Below, piece after piece: positions 1-8,587 of a DNA stretch of 64,000 bases. The notes below the pieces were generated by a model that was not told the origin of the DNA, did not search any database, and saw nothing but the letters and a program-made list of their open reading frames with translations. A program made the position numbers and the translations under genes. The first letter of the stretch is position 1; each line of letters starts with the position of its first letter. This DNA is from Prochlorococcus sp. MIT 0604 (lineage in GTDB: Bacteria > Cyanobacteriota > Cyanobacteriia > PCC-6307 > Cyanobiaceae): the NCBI RefSeq assembly GCF_000757845.1, contig NZ_CP007753.1, positions 1,364,001 through 1,428,000 on the forward strand, read 5' to 3'.

Positions 1-333
1 CAACCTGAACTGGCTTACTTCGAATGCTTACATGAAGTTAAACTTATCGTTGATTTAATGGTGAAGGGAGGCTTATCTCAAATGAGAGATTCCATTTCAA
101 ATACTGCAGAATATGGAGATTATGTAAGTGGTAAAAGACTAATAAATAGTGATACAAAAAAAGAAATGCAGAAAATTCTAAAAGATATTCAAGATGGAAC
201 TTTCGCTAAGAATTTTGTGGAAGAATGCGATAAAAACAAACCCTTAATGACAAAATTAAGAGAAGAGAACTCAAAACATGAAATTGAGAAAGTAGGTAAA
301 GGTTTGCGCTCGATGTTCAGTTGGCTGAAATAA
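1..333 (+). CDS. ilvC: Ketol-acid reductoisomerase, C-terminal part
   Basis: This is the 3' end of a gene that starts before the window; the frame is open from base 1 and stops at 331-333. The visible 110 residues match the all-helical C-terminal domain of class I ketol-acid reductoisomerase: the opening [18 protein letters not shown] stretch, then [18 protein letters not shown]. Helix residues here (E of AYFE, E of LHE) help form the Mg-binding site in the family. The enzyme makes dihydroxy-isovalerate and dihydroxy-methylvalerate in branched-chain amino acid synthesis, using NADPH. The end overlaps the likely TTG start of the next gene by 13 bases. The NADPH-binding domain is outside the window. 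Confidence 0.95.
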   Translation, partial: QPELAYFECLHEVKLIVDLMVKGGLSQMRDSISNTAEYGDYVSGKRLINSDTKKEMQKILKDIQDGTFAKNFVEECDKNKPLMTKLREENSKHEIEKVGKGLRSMFSWLK

Positions 334-1349
334 ATTTATTTTTAATATTCCTTGGATCGATTGGTTTTGATTTATTAATTGGAGATCCAAGATTCTTAAT
401 CCACCCTGTTCAAGTAATTGGCTTTTACATAAAAAAAATATCTGATTACCTCATAAATAATTTTGGGGAAAATAAAAATATATTGTTTTGGGGAGGCTTA
501 ATAGTAGCTATATCCACCATAGGAATGAGTTTTGGTTTAGGTAAATCGATAGAACTCAGTTATGTACAATCAAGTAATAATTTTTTTGGTGGATTGCTAA
601 TTTTTTTTGGACTTTCAAGTTGTATTGCTACTAAGGGACTTATTTCAAGTGTGAAAGAGATTGCAGAGCTAATAGAACGCGAAGAGATTAATGACCAAAA
701 TAAGAGAATAATCAAAGAGAAGGTACAAAGGATAGTTAGTAGGGATGTAAGTTCATCTTCTTTAGAACATCTTTTGAGATCAAGTACAGAGAGTCTTGCC
801 GAGAATTCTGTTGATGGAATATTTGGGCCATTATTTTGGATTTTTATTGGAATTTTTTTTATGAAATTTTCAATTTTTCTGCCAGGGCCTTTATCACTTG
901 GTTTTTCTTATAAAGCCATAAGTACTTTAGATTCAATGATAGGTTACAGATATGATTATTTTAAATATTTAGGTTTTTTCAGTGCAAAAATCGAAGATAT
1001 TTTTACGTTTGTTCCTTCAAGATTAGTTTTAATTACATTACCTTTAGTTAGTCCCAAAATTAATGAGTATGGATCAATCATAAAAAAAAGCTATCTTGAT
1101 GGTAAAAAATATGATTCGCCTAATGCTGGGATTTCAGAAGCTATATTTGCTTATATTTCTGGAATAACATTGGGTGGAAAAAGTAAATATAAAAATGAGA
1201 TTATTAAAAAGCCAAAGATCAATGCGAATGGAGATAATTGCACTGGAGAGAAAATTAAATTAATTTGTCAATTAATTTTGAGATTACAATTATTATGGAT
1301 AATAATTTTTGTCTTAATTTTTTTTATAATTTCAACTTTAATTGAATAA
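321..1349 (+). CDS. cobD: Adenosylcobinamide-phosphate synthase (CobD/CbiB)
   Basis: A 342-residue integral membrane protein of the CobD/CbiB family, which attaches the aminopropanol arm to adenosylcobyric acid in cobalamin synthesis. The N-terminus has the family pattern [20 protein letters not shown]. The middle carries the conserved [29 protein letters not shown] run, quoted here only for its key S, E, N and D residues, and a later [14 protein letters not shown] segment. Several hydrophobic spans are visible. The start is TTG inside the end of ilvC, giving a 13-base overlap; no ATG fits as well. The small cyanobacterial form of B12 is pseudocobalamin, so the product is probably on that route. 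Confidence 0.88.
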   Translation: MAEINLFLIFLGSIGFDLLIGDPRFLIHPVQVIGFYIKKISDYLINNFGENKNILFWGGLIVAISTIGMSFGLGKSIELSYVQSSNNFFGGLLIFFGLSSCIATKGLISSVKEIAELIEREEINDQNKRIIKEKVQRIVSRDVSSSSLEHLLRSSTESLAENSVDGIFGPLFWIFIGIFFMKFSIFLPGPLSLGFSYKAISTLDSMIGYRYDYFKYLGFFSAKIEDIFTFVPSRLVLITLPLVSPKINEYGSIIKKSYLDGKKYDSPNAGISEAIFAYISGITLGGKSKYKNEIIKKPKINANGDNCTGEKIKLICQLILRLQLLWIIIFVLIFFIISTLIE

Positions 1350-1391
1350 TAAACTAGTTTTAAAATTACTAGAATAAGTTATAAAAACTCT

Positions 1392-1637
1392 ATGAAAGAA
1401 AACGGCTCTTCAATAGAAAATCAAAATGATGATTTTACTGATGCATCATCAACTGATAATGAATACTCAAAATGGGTAGACAATCAAGGAGATGAAGTAA
1501 AGAATGTTTTTGGATTTAATAGCAGTGCTGAACTTGTAAATGGTAGAGCAGCAATGATCGGATTCTTAATGCTCATATTAACCGAGTTAGTTTTTAGCGG
1601 CAGACCTGTAACTTCTTCAATTTTTGGTATTAATTAA
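1392..1637 (+). CDS. High-light-inducible-like (Hli/SCP) protein
   Basis: An 81-residue protein whose last 40 residues carry the chlorophyll a/b-binding-like Hli signature ELVNGRAAMIGF followed by one hydrophobic span containing a second Glu (LTELVFSG). The E-N-R combination is the chlorophyll-binding motif of one-helix proteins that protect photosystem II and its assembly intermediates in the thylakoid. The first 40 residues are acidic and low-complexity, longer than in the short Hli proteins at the other end of this window. It sits two bases before the next gene, so the two are probably co-transcribed. Confidence 0.8.
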   Translation: MKENGSSIENQNDDFTDASSTDNEYSKWVDNQGDEVKNVFGFNSSAELVNGRAAMIGFLMLILTELVFSGRPVTSSIFGIN

Positions 1638-1639
1638 AA

Positions 1640-1852
1640 ATGCAAGCAAAAAAATCTAATCCAATAAAAGTATTCTTATACATATCTGTTTGGGTAATTA
1701 TTTGGGGTACTATAGGATCTTTAGTAGATTTTCCTCTATATAAAAATAAAATTTACTTAGAAGGAAGCATATATCAATATCTTACTTTCACAATTACAGC
1801 TGTTATTTCTATTATATCTGCAAAGTTTTTTTATAAGAAAATTGATTTATAA
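1640..1852 (+). CDS. Small two-span membrane protein, unknown function
   Basis: A 70-residue protein with two clear hydrophobic segments (about residues 10-28 and 44-62) separated by a short polar loop, and basic residues at both ends. I do not recognise a named family. It begins two bases after the Hli-like gene, which suggests the pair is one transcription unit and that this protein may act in or near the thylakoid membrane; that is inference from position only. It overlaps the opposite-strand gene at 1847-2104 by six bases. Confidence 0.65.
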   Translation: MQAKKSNPIKVFLYISVWVIIWGTIGSLVDFPLYKNKIYLEGSIYQYLTFTITAVISIISAKFFYKKIDL

Positions 1853-2104
1853 AAACTTGTACCTAAATTTCTTAATAATTTTTGCTGGTTCTTTACTTTC
1901 ATTGGACTCGTAAAGTATCCACTGATGAGTCTCAGTATCATGGTCACAACCATAATTTCCCGATGGGTTATCGTAACTTGAAAGATATGAATGACAAATT
2001 TGGTCTGCCTCGAAAGCAGAGTCATAACCTGTTAGAAAATATATCAAAAATAGAACTGTTATCAACAAAAAAAATACTTGAGAAACTAAATTTACTACCT
2101 TCAT
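1847..2104 (-). CDS. Small membrane-anchored protein with Cys pair, unknown
   Basis: An 85-residue protein with one N-terminal hydrophobic segment (residues 6-25), likely an uncleaved anchor or signal sequence, then a polar domain with two cysteines (QICHSYL and YGCDHD) and an acidic, His-containing centre. The two cysteines in a probably extracytoplasmic domain could form a disulphide. ORFs on the other strand and frame here are less protein-like. I recognise no family. Confidence 0.6.
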   Translation of the reverse strand: MKVVNLVSQVFFLLITVLFLIYFLTGYDSAFEADQICHSYLSSYDNPSGNYGCDHDTETHQWILYESNESKEPAKIIKKFRYKFL

Positions 2105-2162
2105 AAGATATTCTAAAATTTAAATATATCATCTAATAAAATCTTTCGATCTAAAAATATAG

Positions 2163-2405
2163 CTAACGTCCAACATTAAATACAAAGTCATGGAATTCTT
2201 GATTCTTTAAATACAGGATGACTAGCAATACTAAAATGATATTTAAGCCTATTACTATTGATCCAAAAATATTTATTTGTTTTTTGCCTGGCAAAGTATA
2301 AGTAAATTTCTTGCCTTTAAGAAAACCAGCTAAGCCTTTTTGTTCTTTTATTTGAGTATTTTCAGTATTATTCTTAACTTCATTATCAGAAAAACCTTTT
2401 ACCAT
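2163..2405 (-). CDS. Small single-span membrane protein, unknown
   Basis: An 80-residue protein: a polar Asn/Lys/Glu-rich N-terminus, a basic GFLKGKKFTYTLPGKKQ patch, then one strong hydrophobic span near residues 48-66 and a short polar tail. The topology predicts a cytoplasmic N-terminus. It stands alone between two other minus-strand small genes. No named family is recognised. Confidence 0.6.
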   Translation of the reverse strand: MVKGFSDNEVKNNTENTQIKEQKGLAGFLKGKKFTYTLPGKKQINIFGSIVIGLNIILVLLVILYLKNQEFHDFVFNVGR

Positions 2406-2459
2406 TACAAATTAAATAACAAATTTATAATATTCCAAAAAAATAAATTATTTTAATAA

Positions 2460-2771
2460 TTAACAATTTTTAATCACATATGGGATCATTAATGAAATTC
2501 TATCATTTGAGAAATTATTAAAAAAATAAGCTTCAATAATTTCCGTTTGCAGCCCCAATAAACTTGATTGGCATTTGAATCTATTTTGGTCAAATACTAC
2601 TAATTGAAGTTTTTCTATTTCAGAAACTAATTCTTTACATATTTGGGTTCGAGAATCTTTAAAACAATCACTAGATTGTTTTAAAATCTTAGACTTTGTT
2701 GGTATTGTTTCAGCCATAACAAAATTAGATAACAACAAAAATTTAAGGAATAAAATAGTTAAACATTTCAT
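2460..2771 (-). CDS. Secreted/periplasmic small protein, unknown
   Basis: A 103-residue protein with a typical signal peptide (MKCLTILFLKFLLLSNFVMA, cleavage likely after residue 20). The mature part of about 83 residues contains four cysteines (SSDCF, TQICK, FKCQS and a C-terminal KNC), which suits an oxidised periplasmic or lumenal protein with two disulphides. The spacing resembles small cysteine-rich exported proteins but I cannot assign a family. Confidence 0.65.
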   Translation of the reverse strand: MKCLTILFLKFLLLSNFVMAETIPTKSKILKQSSDCFKDSRTQICKELVSEIEKLQLVVFDQNRFKCQSSLLGLQTEIIEAYFFNNFSNDRISLMIPYVIKNC

Positions 2772-2851
2772 TACTTCTTAAGATTTTAAAATTTTGGATA
2801 GCTCGTTAAGAGTATTGAGCATTGAGCTAATTACATCTTTTTGCGATTTTT

Positions 2852-2879
2852 AAAAAAAAAGATGCCCTAAAAGAGCACC
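2852..2879 (-). terminator. Intrinsic terminator of the HU gene
   Basis: Read on the minus strand this is a 7-bp stem (GGTGCTC with GGGCATC, two wobble pairs) around a 5-base loop, followed directly by nine T. It lies 33 bases past the HU stop codon. Confidence 0.8.
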
Positions 2880-2911
2880 TTGTTATTAAAGGAAGAAATA
2901 GATTAAAAAAA

Positions 2912-3187
2912 TTACCCTTGAACTCTATCCTTAAAAAGTTTACCTGCAGAGAATGTTGGAACTCTTTTAGCGGGTATTGCTATTTTTTCGCCTGTCTTAG
3001 GGTTTAAACCCTGTCTTGCAGAACGATCTCTTGGTTCAAAAGAACCAAATCCTAGTAAAGAGACTTTTTTGCCTTCCACTACTGAATCAACAATAGTTTC
3101 TATAGCTGCATCAACAACTAAAGAAACATCCGTTTTTGTGAGCTCTGTACGAGCTGCAACAAGATTTACTAAATCAGCTTTGTTCAT
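2912..3187 (-). CDS. hupB: DNA-binding protein HU
   Basis: A 91-residue HU/IHF-family protein of standard length. The N-terminus (MNKADLVNLVAARTELTK) forms the helical dimer core. The beta-arm region carries GFGSFEPRDRSARQGLNPKTG, here named only by its key GFGSF and the N-P tip residues that intercalate DNA, and the C-terminus reads FSAGKLFKDRV, all family hallmarks. HU compacts and bends DNA non-specifically as a homodimer. A clean terminator follows, and a gap of more than 600 bases lies upstream. Confidence 0.97.
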   Translation of the reverse strand: MNKADLVNLVAARTELTKTDVSLVVDAAIETIVDSVVEGKKVSLLGFGSFEPRDRSARQGLNPKTGEKIAIPAKRVPTFSAGKLFKDRVQG

Positions 3188-3549
3188 TGAAATTTAAATT
3201 AAAGCTAGGGGTTAAAAAAAAGATTTAAATCGAGTTTAAACCTCGAACTTTCACATCATATGGAGCAAATACAAATACGGCAACCGAAAATGCCGGCGGC
3301 GCAAAGCTTTATACAAATTTTAGGGACATTTTTAGCAACATTATTTATTTCTTATAACCGCGCTTTTTCATTTATAAAAAATAGCTTATTCATTTAGAGA
3401 ACAGCAAAAAGCATTGGTGGCACTAGATTTAGCACTAAAAATCTAACTAGATTTAGCAAAGGGGGAAGATGTCAAAGGGGGGGTAAATTTAAGAATTTGA
3501 GCTATTTATTATGTTTTATTAATTTTCAGATATATTTCCTTCTCATCAC
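3188..3549. other. Intergenic region upstream of HU with short direct repeats
   Basis: No gene is seen here. The stretch holds the HU promoter region, a small CGAG/CTCG hairpin near 3231-3245, a locally GC-rich patch near 3281-3305 that stands out from the AT-rich surroundings, and a 13-base direct repeat (ACTAGATTTAGCA at 3422-3434 and 3446-3458). After it come two CAAAGGGGG tracts (near 3457-3465 and 3473-3483). The purpose is unknown; it may be a decayed sequence or a regulatory region. Confidence 0.4.
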
Positions 3550-3660
3550 ATGAAAAAACACAATTTGTATTTTGAAATCAAGAAAAATCTAGTTTTCTCG
3601 TTATTAAACTTTCTCTATAAATCGTTTTATGCACTGAGCAGATGGATGAAGAAATTGTAA
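3550..3660 (+). CDS. Possible 36-residue basic peptide
   Basis: An ATG-started ORF of 36 codons in the long gap before glgX. The peptide is basic and amphipathic (MKKHNLYFEIKKNLVFSLLN...), with a hydrophobic centre. There is no clear ribosome binding site and AT-rich DNA yields such ORFs by chance, so I rate it low. Confidence 0.25.
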   Translation: MKKHNLYFEIKKNLVFSLLNFLYKSFYALSRWMKKL

Positions 3661-3813
3661 TTAATTAGAAAATTAATACTCTCCAAGATCTAATAAAGTT
3701 GATTAGTGAAGCCTTAAATTTGAGTTTTTTTTTTAAATTTTGCATCTATTATTCAAATATCAGTAATTTAAATAAATTATCTCAATATTTAACTAATCAA
3801 TGATAAAGAAAAA

Positions 3814-5847
3814 GTGATTCATCTCAATAAAGGTAAACCATTTCCTTTAGGGAGTTCTCGAACTTCACAAGGGATTAATTTTTCCTTAGTAGCCACAAAT
3901 GCAGAATATGTAGAAATCTTATTGTTTGAGAAAGAGGACTCTATTTCCCCAAAAAGCACATTCAAATTAGATCAGACTCATAATACAGGTCCATACTGGC
4001 ATGCGGAAATAAAAAATCTAGATGAAGGTTGTATTTATGCTTTTAGAGTGAAACAAAAAAATAATGAGATTAATAATAACTATGAAAAAAAAGTATTACT
4101 TGATCCATGTTCAAGGGGTATTACCGGATGGAGAAGTTATAAAAGAGAAAATGCATTAAAAAATCAAGAAAATACTAATTCTTGTCTTAAAAGTGTTGTT
4201 TGCGATAGAAAATTATTTAATTTTAAGGATTATCCAAGACCGAAACATTCTTGGGAACAAACAATTATTTATGAACTCCATATCAAAGCTTTCACTGAAT
4301 CAACTGATAAAGATGAAAGTTGTTTTAAGAAATTTTTAAAAAAAATTCCTTATCTCAAAGAACTGGGTATTACAACAATTGAATTACTTCCAATTTTTTG
4401 TTTTGATCCTACTGATGCCCCAAATGGTCTAAAAAATTTTTGGGGATATAGTCCAATTAATTGGTTTACTCCGCATTTTGAATATCTTTCGAATGAATCC
4501 CCCGAAAAGAATAGAGAGGAATTTAGAAGATTTGTAGAGGAATGTCATAAAGCAGACATTGAAGTCATCTTAGATGTTGTATACAATCACACTTGCGAAG
4601 GTGATTCAAAAGGGCCAGCAATATCTTGGAAAGGTATAGATGAAAATCTTTATTACTTTATTGGAAAAGATAAAAATTATCAGGACGTCTCCGGATGTGG
4701 TAATACTATTGCAGCAAACAGAGGATTAGTTAGAAAACTAATAATTGAATCTTTAAAATGTTGGGCGAGTGAATTAGGAGTTGATGGTTTTAGATTTGAT
4801 TTAGGAATTGCCCTATCAAGAGGAGAAAATCTTTCACCGCTTGATAATCCTCCAATTTTTGAAGATATAGAATGTGAACCAGAACTTATCGATATCAAGT
4901 TCATAAGTGAGCCATGGGATTGTGGCGGTTTGTATAAATTAGGTAATTTCCCATCTAAGAATATTTTCACTTGGAATGGTCATTTTAGAGATGACTTGAG
5001 GAGATTTTGGAAGGGGGATAAAGATACAGCTTGGAATATGAGCGATAAAATAAAAGGTTCTCCATCTATTTATAAAGAAGATAATATTTTCCCAAAGTCG
5101 ATAAATTTTATTACTTCACATGATGGATTCACTTTAAAAGACTTAGTAACTTTCAATAGAAAACATAATTTTGCAAATAGAGAACAAAATAGAGATGGAG
5201 ATAACCATAACAATTCTTGGAATCATGGTACTGAGGGACCAACTACGAACTTATTAATCAATGATTTAAGAAAAAGACAACAAAAAAATCTTGTTCTTAG
5301 TTTACTTATCTCTAAAGGTGTTCCAATGATACTTATGGGTGATGAAATAGGAAGATCACAAGGCGGGAATAACAATTCTTGGTGCCAAAATAATTTATTG
5401 GGCTGGATGAATTGGGAACATGGTCAACAAGATTTGGAATTATTAGATTATTTTAAATACGTTATAAAAATCCGAAAAAAACTTATAAACATTTTTAATC
5501 CATCATTCTTCCCTAATAATCAAACCAATGAAAATATTCCAACATATCATTGGCATGGAACAAAGTTAGATAGCCCCGATTGGAGTAGTTGGTCTCACAC
5601 AGTTGCCTTTAGCATTAACAAAGACAATACTAGTCCTCTGGTTTGGATAGGTTTAAATGCATATTCAAAAAGTATCGATTTCCCCTTGCCGAAATGTAAA
5701 TATAATTGGTTAAAAGTTATCGACACTAGCATGTCTGAGATTTTTGAACCCTTAACTATTAATGAAAAATCGGTTTCAATAAAGAGTAGAAGCTCTTTAC
5801 TAATCATTTCAGAAGAAGTATTTGGGGCAAAAAATAATTTATTCTAA
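3814..5847 (+). CDS. glgX: Glycogen debranching enzyme / isoamylase-type (GlgX, GH13)
   Basis: A 677-residue GH13 enzyme that hydrolyses alpha-1,6 branches of glycogen. It has an N-terminal CBM48-like beta domain (about 1-120), then the TIM-barrel with all four conserved regions: DVVYNH at 254-259, GFRFDLG with the expected nucleophile D329, ISEPWD with the acid/base E366, and TSHDG with the transition-state Asp437. The C-terminal part is a beta domain. The start is GTG; the ATG-containing text just upstream is out of frame. It stands alone, followed by a convergent tRNA gene. Confidence 0.93.
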   Translation: MIHLNKGKPFPLGSSRTSQGINFSLVATNAEYVEILLFEKEDSISPKSTFKLDQTHNTGPYWHAEIKNLDEGCIYAFRVKQKNNEINNNYEKKVLLDPCSRGITGWRSYKRENALKNQENTNSCLKSVVCDRKLFNFKDYPRPKHSWEQTIIYELHIKAFTESTDKDESCFKKFLKKIPYLKELGITTIELLPIFCFDPTDAPNGLKNFWGYSPINWFTPHFEYLSNESPEKNREEFRRFVEECHKADIEVILDVVYNHTCEGDSKGPAISWKGIDENLYYFIGKDKNYQDVSGCGNTIAANRGLVRKLIIESLKCWASELGVDGFRFDLGIALSRGENLSPLDNPPIFEDIECEPELIDIKFISEPWDCGGLYKLGNFPSKNIFTWNGHFRDDLRRFWKGDKDTAWNMSDKIKGSPSIYKEDNIFPKSINFITSHDGFTLKDLVTFNRKHNFANREQNRDGDNHNNSWNHGTEGPTTNLLINDLRKRQQKNLVLSLLISKGVPMILMGDEIGRSQGGNNNSWCQNNLLGWMNWEHGQQDLELLDYFKYVIKIRKKLINIFNPSFFPNNQTNENIPTYHWHGTKLDSPDWSSWSHTVAFSINKDNTSPLVWIGLNAYSKSIDFPLPKCKYNWLKVIDTSMSEIFEPLTINEKSVSIKSRSSLLIISEEVFGAKNNLF

Positions 5848-5848
5848 A

Positions 5849-5919
5849 AGCGGGCGGCGGGAATCGAACCCGCATCTTCAGCTTGGAAGGCTGAGGTTTT
5901 ACCACTAAACCACGCCCGC
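5849..5919 (-). tRNA. tRNA-Gly (anticodon UCC)
   Basis: The minus strand folds as a 71-nt cloverleaf: acceptor GCGGGCG/CGCCCGC, D arm around GTTTAGTGGTAAAAC, anticodon stem TCAGC/GCTGA with loop CTTCCAA giving anticodon TCC, and T arm GCGGG-TTCGATT-CCCGC. The discriminator base is T and CCA is not encoded. Confidence 0.96.
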
Positions 5920-5980
5920 ATTAAGTAATAGAATTACCATTGCAATAATACATTATCAAACAATAAACAAAGTAAAAAGA

Positions 5981-7378
5981 TTGGAAAATTCACACTCGAA
6001 AAAAAATATTTCTAGATCAACAACAAGATTAATGTTCTCTTATGGGCTAGGAGATGCAGGCACAGGTTTAGTAGCGACACAATTTGGTTTTTTTCTTTTC
6101 AAATTCTTTATTTCTGCTGGTTTACCAGTAATAATTGCAGGATCATTATTAATGTTAATAAAGATATGGGATGCAGTAAATGATCCGTTAATTGGATGGT
6201 TAAGTGATCGTACTAAATCAAGATGGGGGCCAAGAATCCCTTGGATGGTAGCAGCATCTGTTCCCCTTGGTTTCTCTTTAGCTGCGATATGGTGGACACC
6301 CACTGGTTCAGTGCTAACCAAGACTATTTACTATGCCATAATTTCTATAATTGTAATGACTGCTTATACATGTATTAATCTTCCTTTCGCAGCTCTTTCT
6401 ACTGAAATTTCTGAAAAAACAGCAATAAGAACAAGACTAAACGCATCTAGATTTACTGGCTCAATAATCGCAGGACTAACTGGTTTAATAATTGCTGGAG
6501 TTGTATTAGGTTCCGAAGGATCAGCAAATAATGAATATTTTTTAATGGGTAAAATAAGCGGATGTATTGCAGTTGCTGCAACATTAATTTCTTGTTGGGG
6601 ATTAGCTCCATTCGCAAAAAAAGCAAGAAGGCCTTCAGGAAAAGTTGAAGCTATAACACTTCAATTCAAAAGAATATTCAGAAATAAAAAATTTCTAAAA
6701 GTTATTACGCTCTATATTCTTCTCTGGTGCGCCTTACAATTAATGCAAACAGTAGCGTTAATCTATGTCGAGGATGTACTGAACGTACCAACATATATTG
6801 CGAAGTGGATCCCCATACCTTTCCAAATTAGCGCTTTAGTGGGTTTACAAATATGGACCAGAGTATCAAATAAATTGAACAGGATTTCAGCGTTAAACTA
6901 TGGAGCGATTATGTGGATTATTTCATGTACAGCAGCTTTATTTTTACCTTCATTATCAAAAATTTCAGAAGCTGGAGATAGTTTATTCCTAAATGCCAGC
7001 AACATATTTCTGTTCATTCTTTTAATTTTTATAATCTGTCTTATTGGTATTGGAGCTTCAACCGCTTTTCTTATCCCTTGGTCACTACTTCCTGATGCAA
7101 TAGACGAAGACCCAGAGAAACCAGCAGGATTATATACTGCTTGGATGGTACTTATTCAGAAGATTGGTATCGCGTTTAGTGTTCAATTATTAGGATTTTT
7201 ATTGTATTTATCAGGCTATCAATCATGCTTTGTTGATAAAGATGGTCTAAACATTATTGAACAATGCTACTCAGCACAATTAACTATTAGATTATGTATT
7301 GGTTTTATACCCTCAATAATGGTAATAATTGGTCTTTTAATTATGAGAAAATGGGATCGGAAATTAATATCAAACTAA
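5981..7378 (+). CDS. GPH-family (MelB-like) sugar:cation symporter, MFS
   Basis: A 465-residue inner membrane transporter with about twelve hydrophobic spans. The N-terminal half has the glycoside-pentoside-hexuronide family pattern: FSYGLGDAGTG in helix 1, then KIWDAVNDPLIGWLSDRT with the conserved Asp residues of helix 2 and loop 2-3, followed by SRWGPRIPWM. These Asp positions bind the coupling cation in MelB. The substrate cannot be told from sequence; a sugar or compatible-solute-like glycoside is likely. The start is TTG. The next gene follows after nine bases. Confidence 0.85.
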   Translation: MENSHSKKNISRSTTRLMFSYGLGDAGTGLVATQFGFFLFKFFISAGLPVIIAGSLLMLIKIWDAVNDPLIGWLSDRTKSRWGPRIPWMVAASVPLGFSLAAIWWTPTGSVLTKTIYYAIISIIVMTAYTCINLPFAALSTEISEKTAIRTRLNASRFTGSIIAGLTGLIIAGVVLGSEGSANNEYFLMGKISGCIAVAATLISCWGLAPFAKKARRPSGKVEAITLQFKRIFRNKKFLKVITLYILLWCALQLMQTVALIYVEDVLNVPTYIAKWIPIPFQISALVGLQIWTRVSNKLNRISALNYGAIMWIISCTAALFLPSLSKISEAGDSLFLNASNIFLFILLIFIICLIGIGASTAFLIPWSLLPDAIDEDPEKPAGLYTAWMVLIQKIGIAFSVQLLGFLLYLSGYQSCFVDKDGLNIIEQCYSAQLTIRLCIGFIPSIMVIIGLLIMRKWDRKLISN

Positions 7379-7387
7379 TATAAAGAT

Positions 7388-8143
7388 ATGTATTACCTTA
7401 ATTTTTTCAAAAGACTTCTAAGCAGTTTAATCATTGGCGGGCAAGCAATTAATTTTATCTTTAAGGGTAAAATTTCCAAAAATGATCTCTTTGACCAACT
7501 TATGGAGTCAGGTCCTGGCAGTTTGTTAATTGTATTAATTACAGGAATTGCCGCAGGTACAGTTTTTAATATTCAAGTTGCATCACAACTTACAAGCATG
7601 GGGGTTTCAAGTGAAATTGGAGGTTTATTAGCAGTAGGCATGGCGAGAGAAATGGCTCCTCTTCTAACTGCTACTTTAATGACTGGAAAGGTTGCCACTG
7701 CATATGCTGCTCAACTGGGCACTATGAAAGTCACAGAACAAATTGAGGCAATAACCATGTTAAGGACCGAACCAGTTCAATATTTGGTAGTCCCAAGGTT
7801 ACTATCGATGGTAATAATGTCACCAATACAGTGTCTTTTATTTTTATCTGTAGCTTTATGGAGCGGACAAATTTGGAGCACAATCTTTTATAAAGTTCCT
7901 CCAATAGTTTTTTGGACGTCCGTAAGATCAGGTAATGTGAGTTTAACCAGTACAGACTTAACTTCAATGTTAATAAAATCTGTAGTGTTCGGATTACTTA
8001 TTTCAATCATTGCTTGTGGATATGGACTTACAACTAAAGGTGGTCCAAAAGAAGTTGGAACAAGTACAACAGGCGCAGTCGTAATGACTCTTGTTACTGT
8101 ATCTTTAATGGATGTGTTTCTAACACAAATTTTATTTGGATGA
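7388..8143 (+). CDS. MlaE-type ABC transporter permease (Ycf63 family)
   Basis: A 251-residue permease of the MlaE family, the membrane part of ABC systems that move phospholipids between inner and outer membranes. It shows the typical order: a first amphipathic/transmembrane helix, AAGTVFNIQVASQL, the conserved EMAPLLTATLMTGKVATAYAAQLGTMKVTEQIEAI coupling region (key motif TEQIEA), and a final GGPKEVGTSTTGAVV segment. In cyanobacteria and chloroplasts the homologue is Ycf63/TGD1. The ATPase (MlaF) and substrate-binding (MlaD) partners are not in this window. Confidence 0.9.
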   Translation: MYYLNFFKRLLSSLIIGGQAINFIFKGKISKNDLFDQLMESGPGSLLIVLITGIAAGTVFNIQVASQLTSMGVSSEIGGLLAVGMAREMAPLLTATLMTGKVATAYAAQLGTMKVTEQIEAITMLRTEPVQYLVVPRLLSMVIMSPIQCLLFLSVALWSGQIWSTIFYKVPPIVFWTSVRSGNVSLTSTDLTSMLIKSVVFGLLISIIACGYGLTTKGGPKEVGTSTTGAVVMTLVTVSLMDVFLTQILFG

Positions 8144-8147
8144 CCCT

Positions 8148-8552
8148 ATGTTTAACACTAAATCAAAAAAAGAGGAACCAGTAATAATATCTCCATCATT
8201 TCAGTTGCCAATCATTCTAATAGTTTTAAGTTTTATGCTTTTGTTTTTGAATATTGGTTCTTTGCCAACAATAGTTTTTGCTTCTTTTAGCTTATTTTTA
8301 TTACTTCAGTCATTCACCTTAAGAATAAAAATAACAAATGATGATTTTATCGTTTTACAATTAGGGAAAGAGATAAGAACTTTTCCATTCAAGAACTGGA
8401 TATCATGGAAATTCTTTTTCCCTATAATCCCAGGTATTTTTTATTTTAGAGAAAAGTCCAGTCCTCATTTATTACCAATTTTATTTAATCCAAAGCAATT
8501 AAAAGATGAGCTCATAAAAAAAGTTGACTCCCTGGAAATTAAAAATTCTTAA
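8148..8552 (+). CDS. DUF3119-family membrane protein
   Basis: A 134-residue protein from the ATG at 8148; an in-frame TTG at 8136 would overlap the permease stop by eight bases and add four residues. Two hydrophobic spans (about residues 18-58) form a hairpin, followed by a cytoplasmic domain with ITNDDFIVLQLGKEIRTFPF and WISWKFFFPIIPGIFYFRE, the pattern of cyanobacterial DUF3119. The spacing of four bases after the MlaE-type permease suggests co-expression. Function is unknown. Confidence 0.75.
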   Translation: MFNTKSKKEEPVIISPSFQLPIILIVLSFMLLFLNIGSLPTIVFASFSLFLLLQSFTLRIKITNDDFIVLQLGKEIRTFPFKNWISWKFFFPIIPGIFYFREKSSPHLLPILFNPKQLKDELIKKVDSLEIKNS

Positions 8553-8587
8553 AATTCAGACTTTGCTTAATCATCAAAATTATTTAA

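Noticed and set aside
1831-2106. Additional ORFs on both strands over 1831-2106
   Set aside because: They overlap the 85-residue minus-strand ORF, which alone has a sensible hydrophobic N-terminus and start; the others are frame shadows.
3422-3458. CRISPR or mobile-element ends
   Set aside because: Only two short direct repeats 24 bases apart, no spacers, no transposase, no cas genes nearby.
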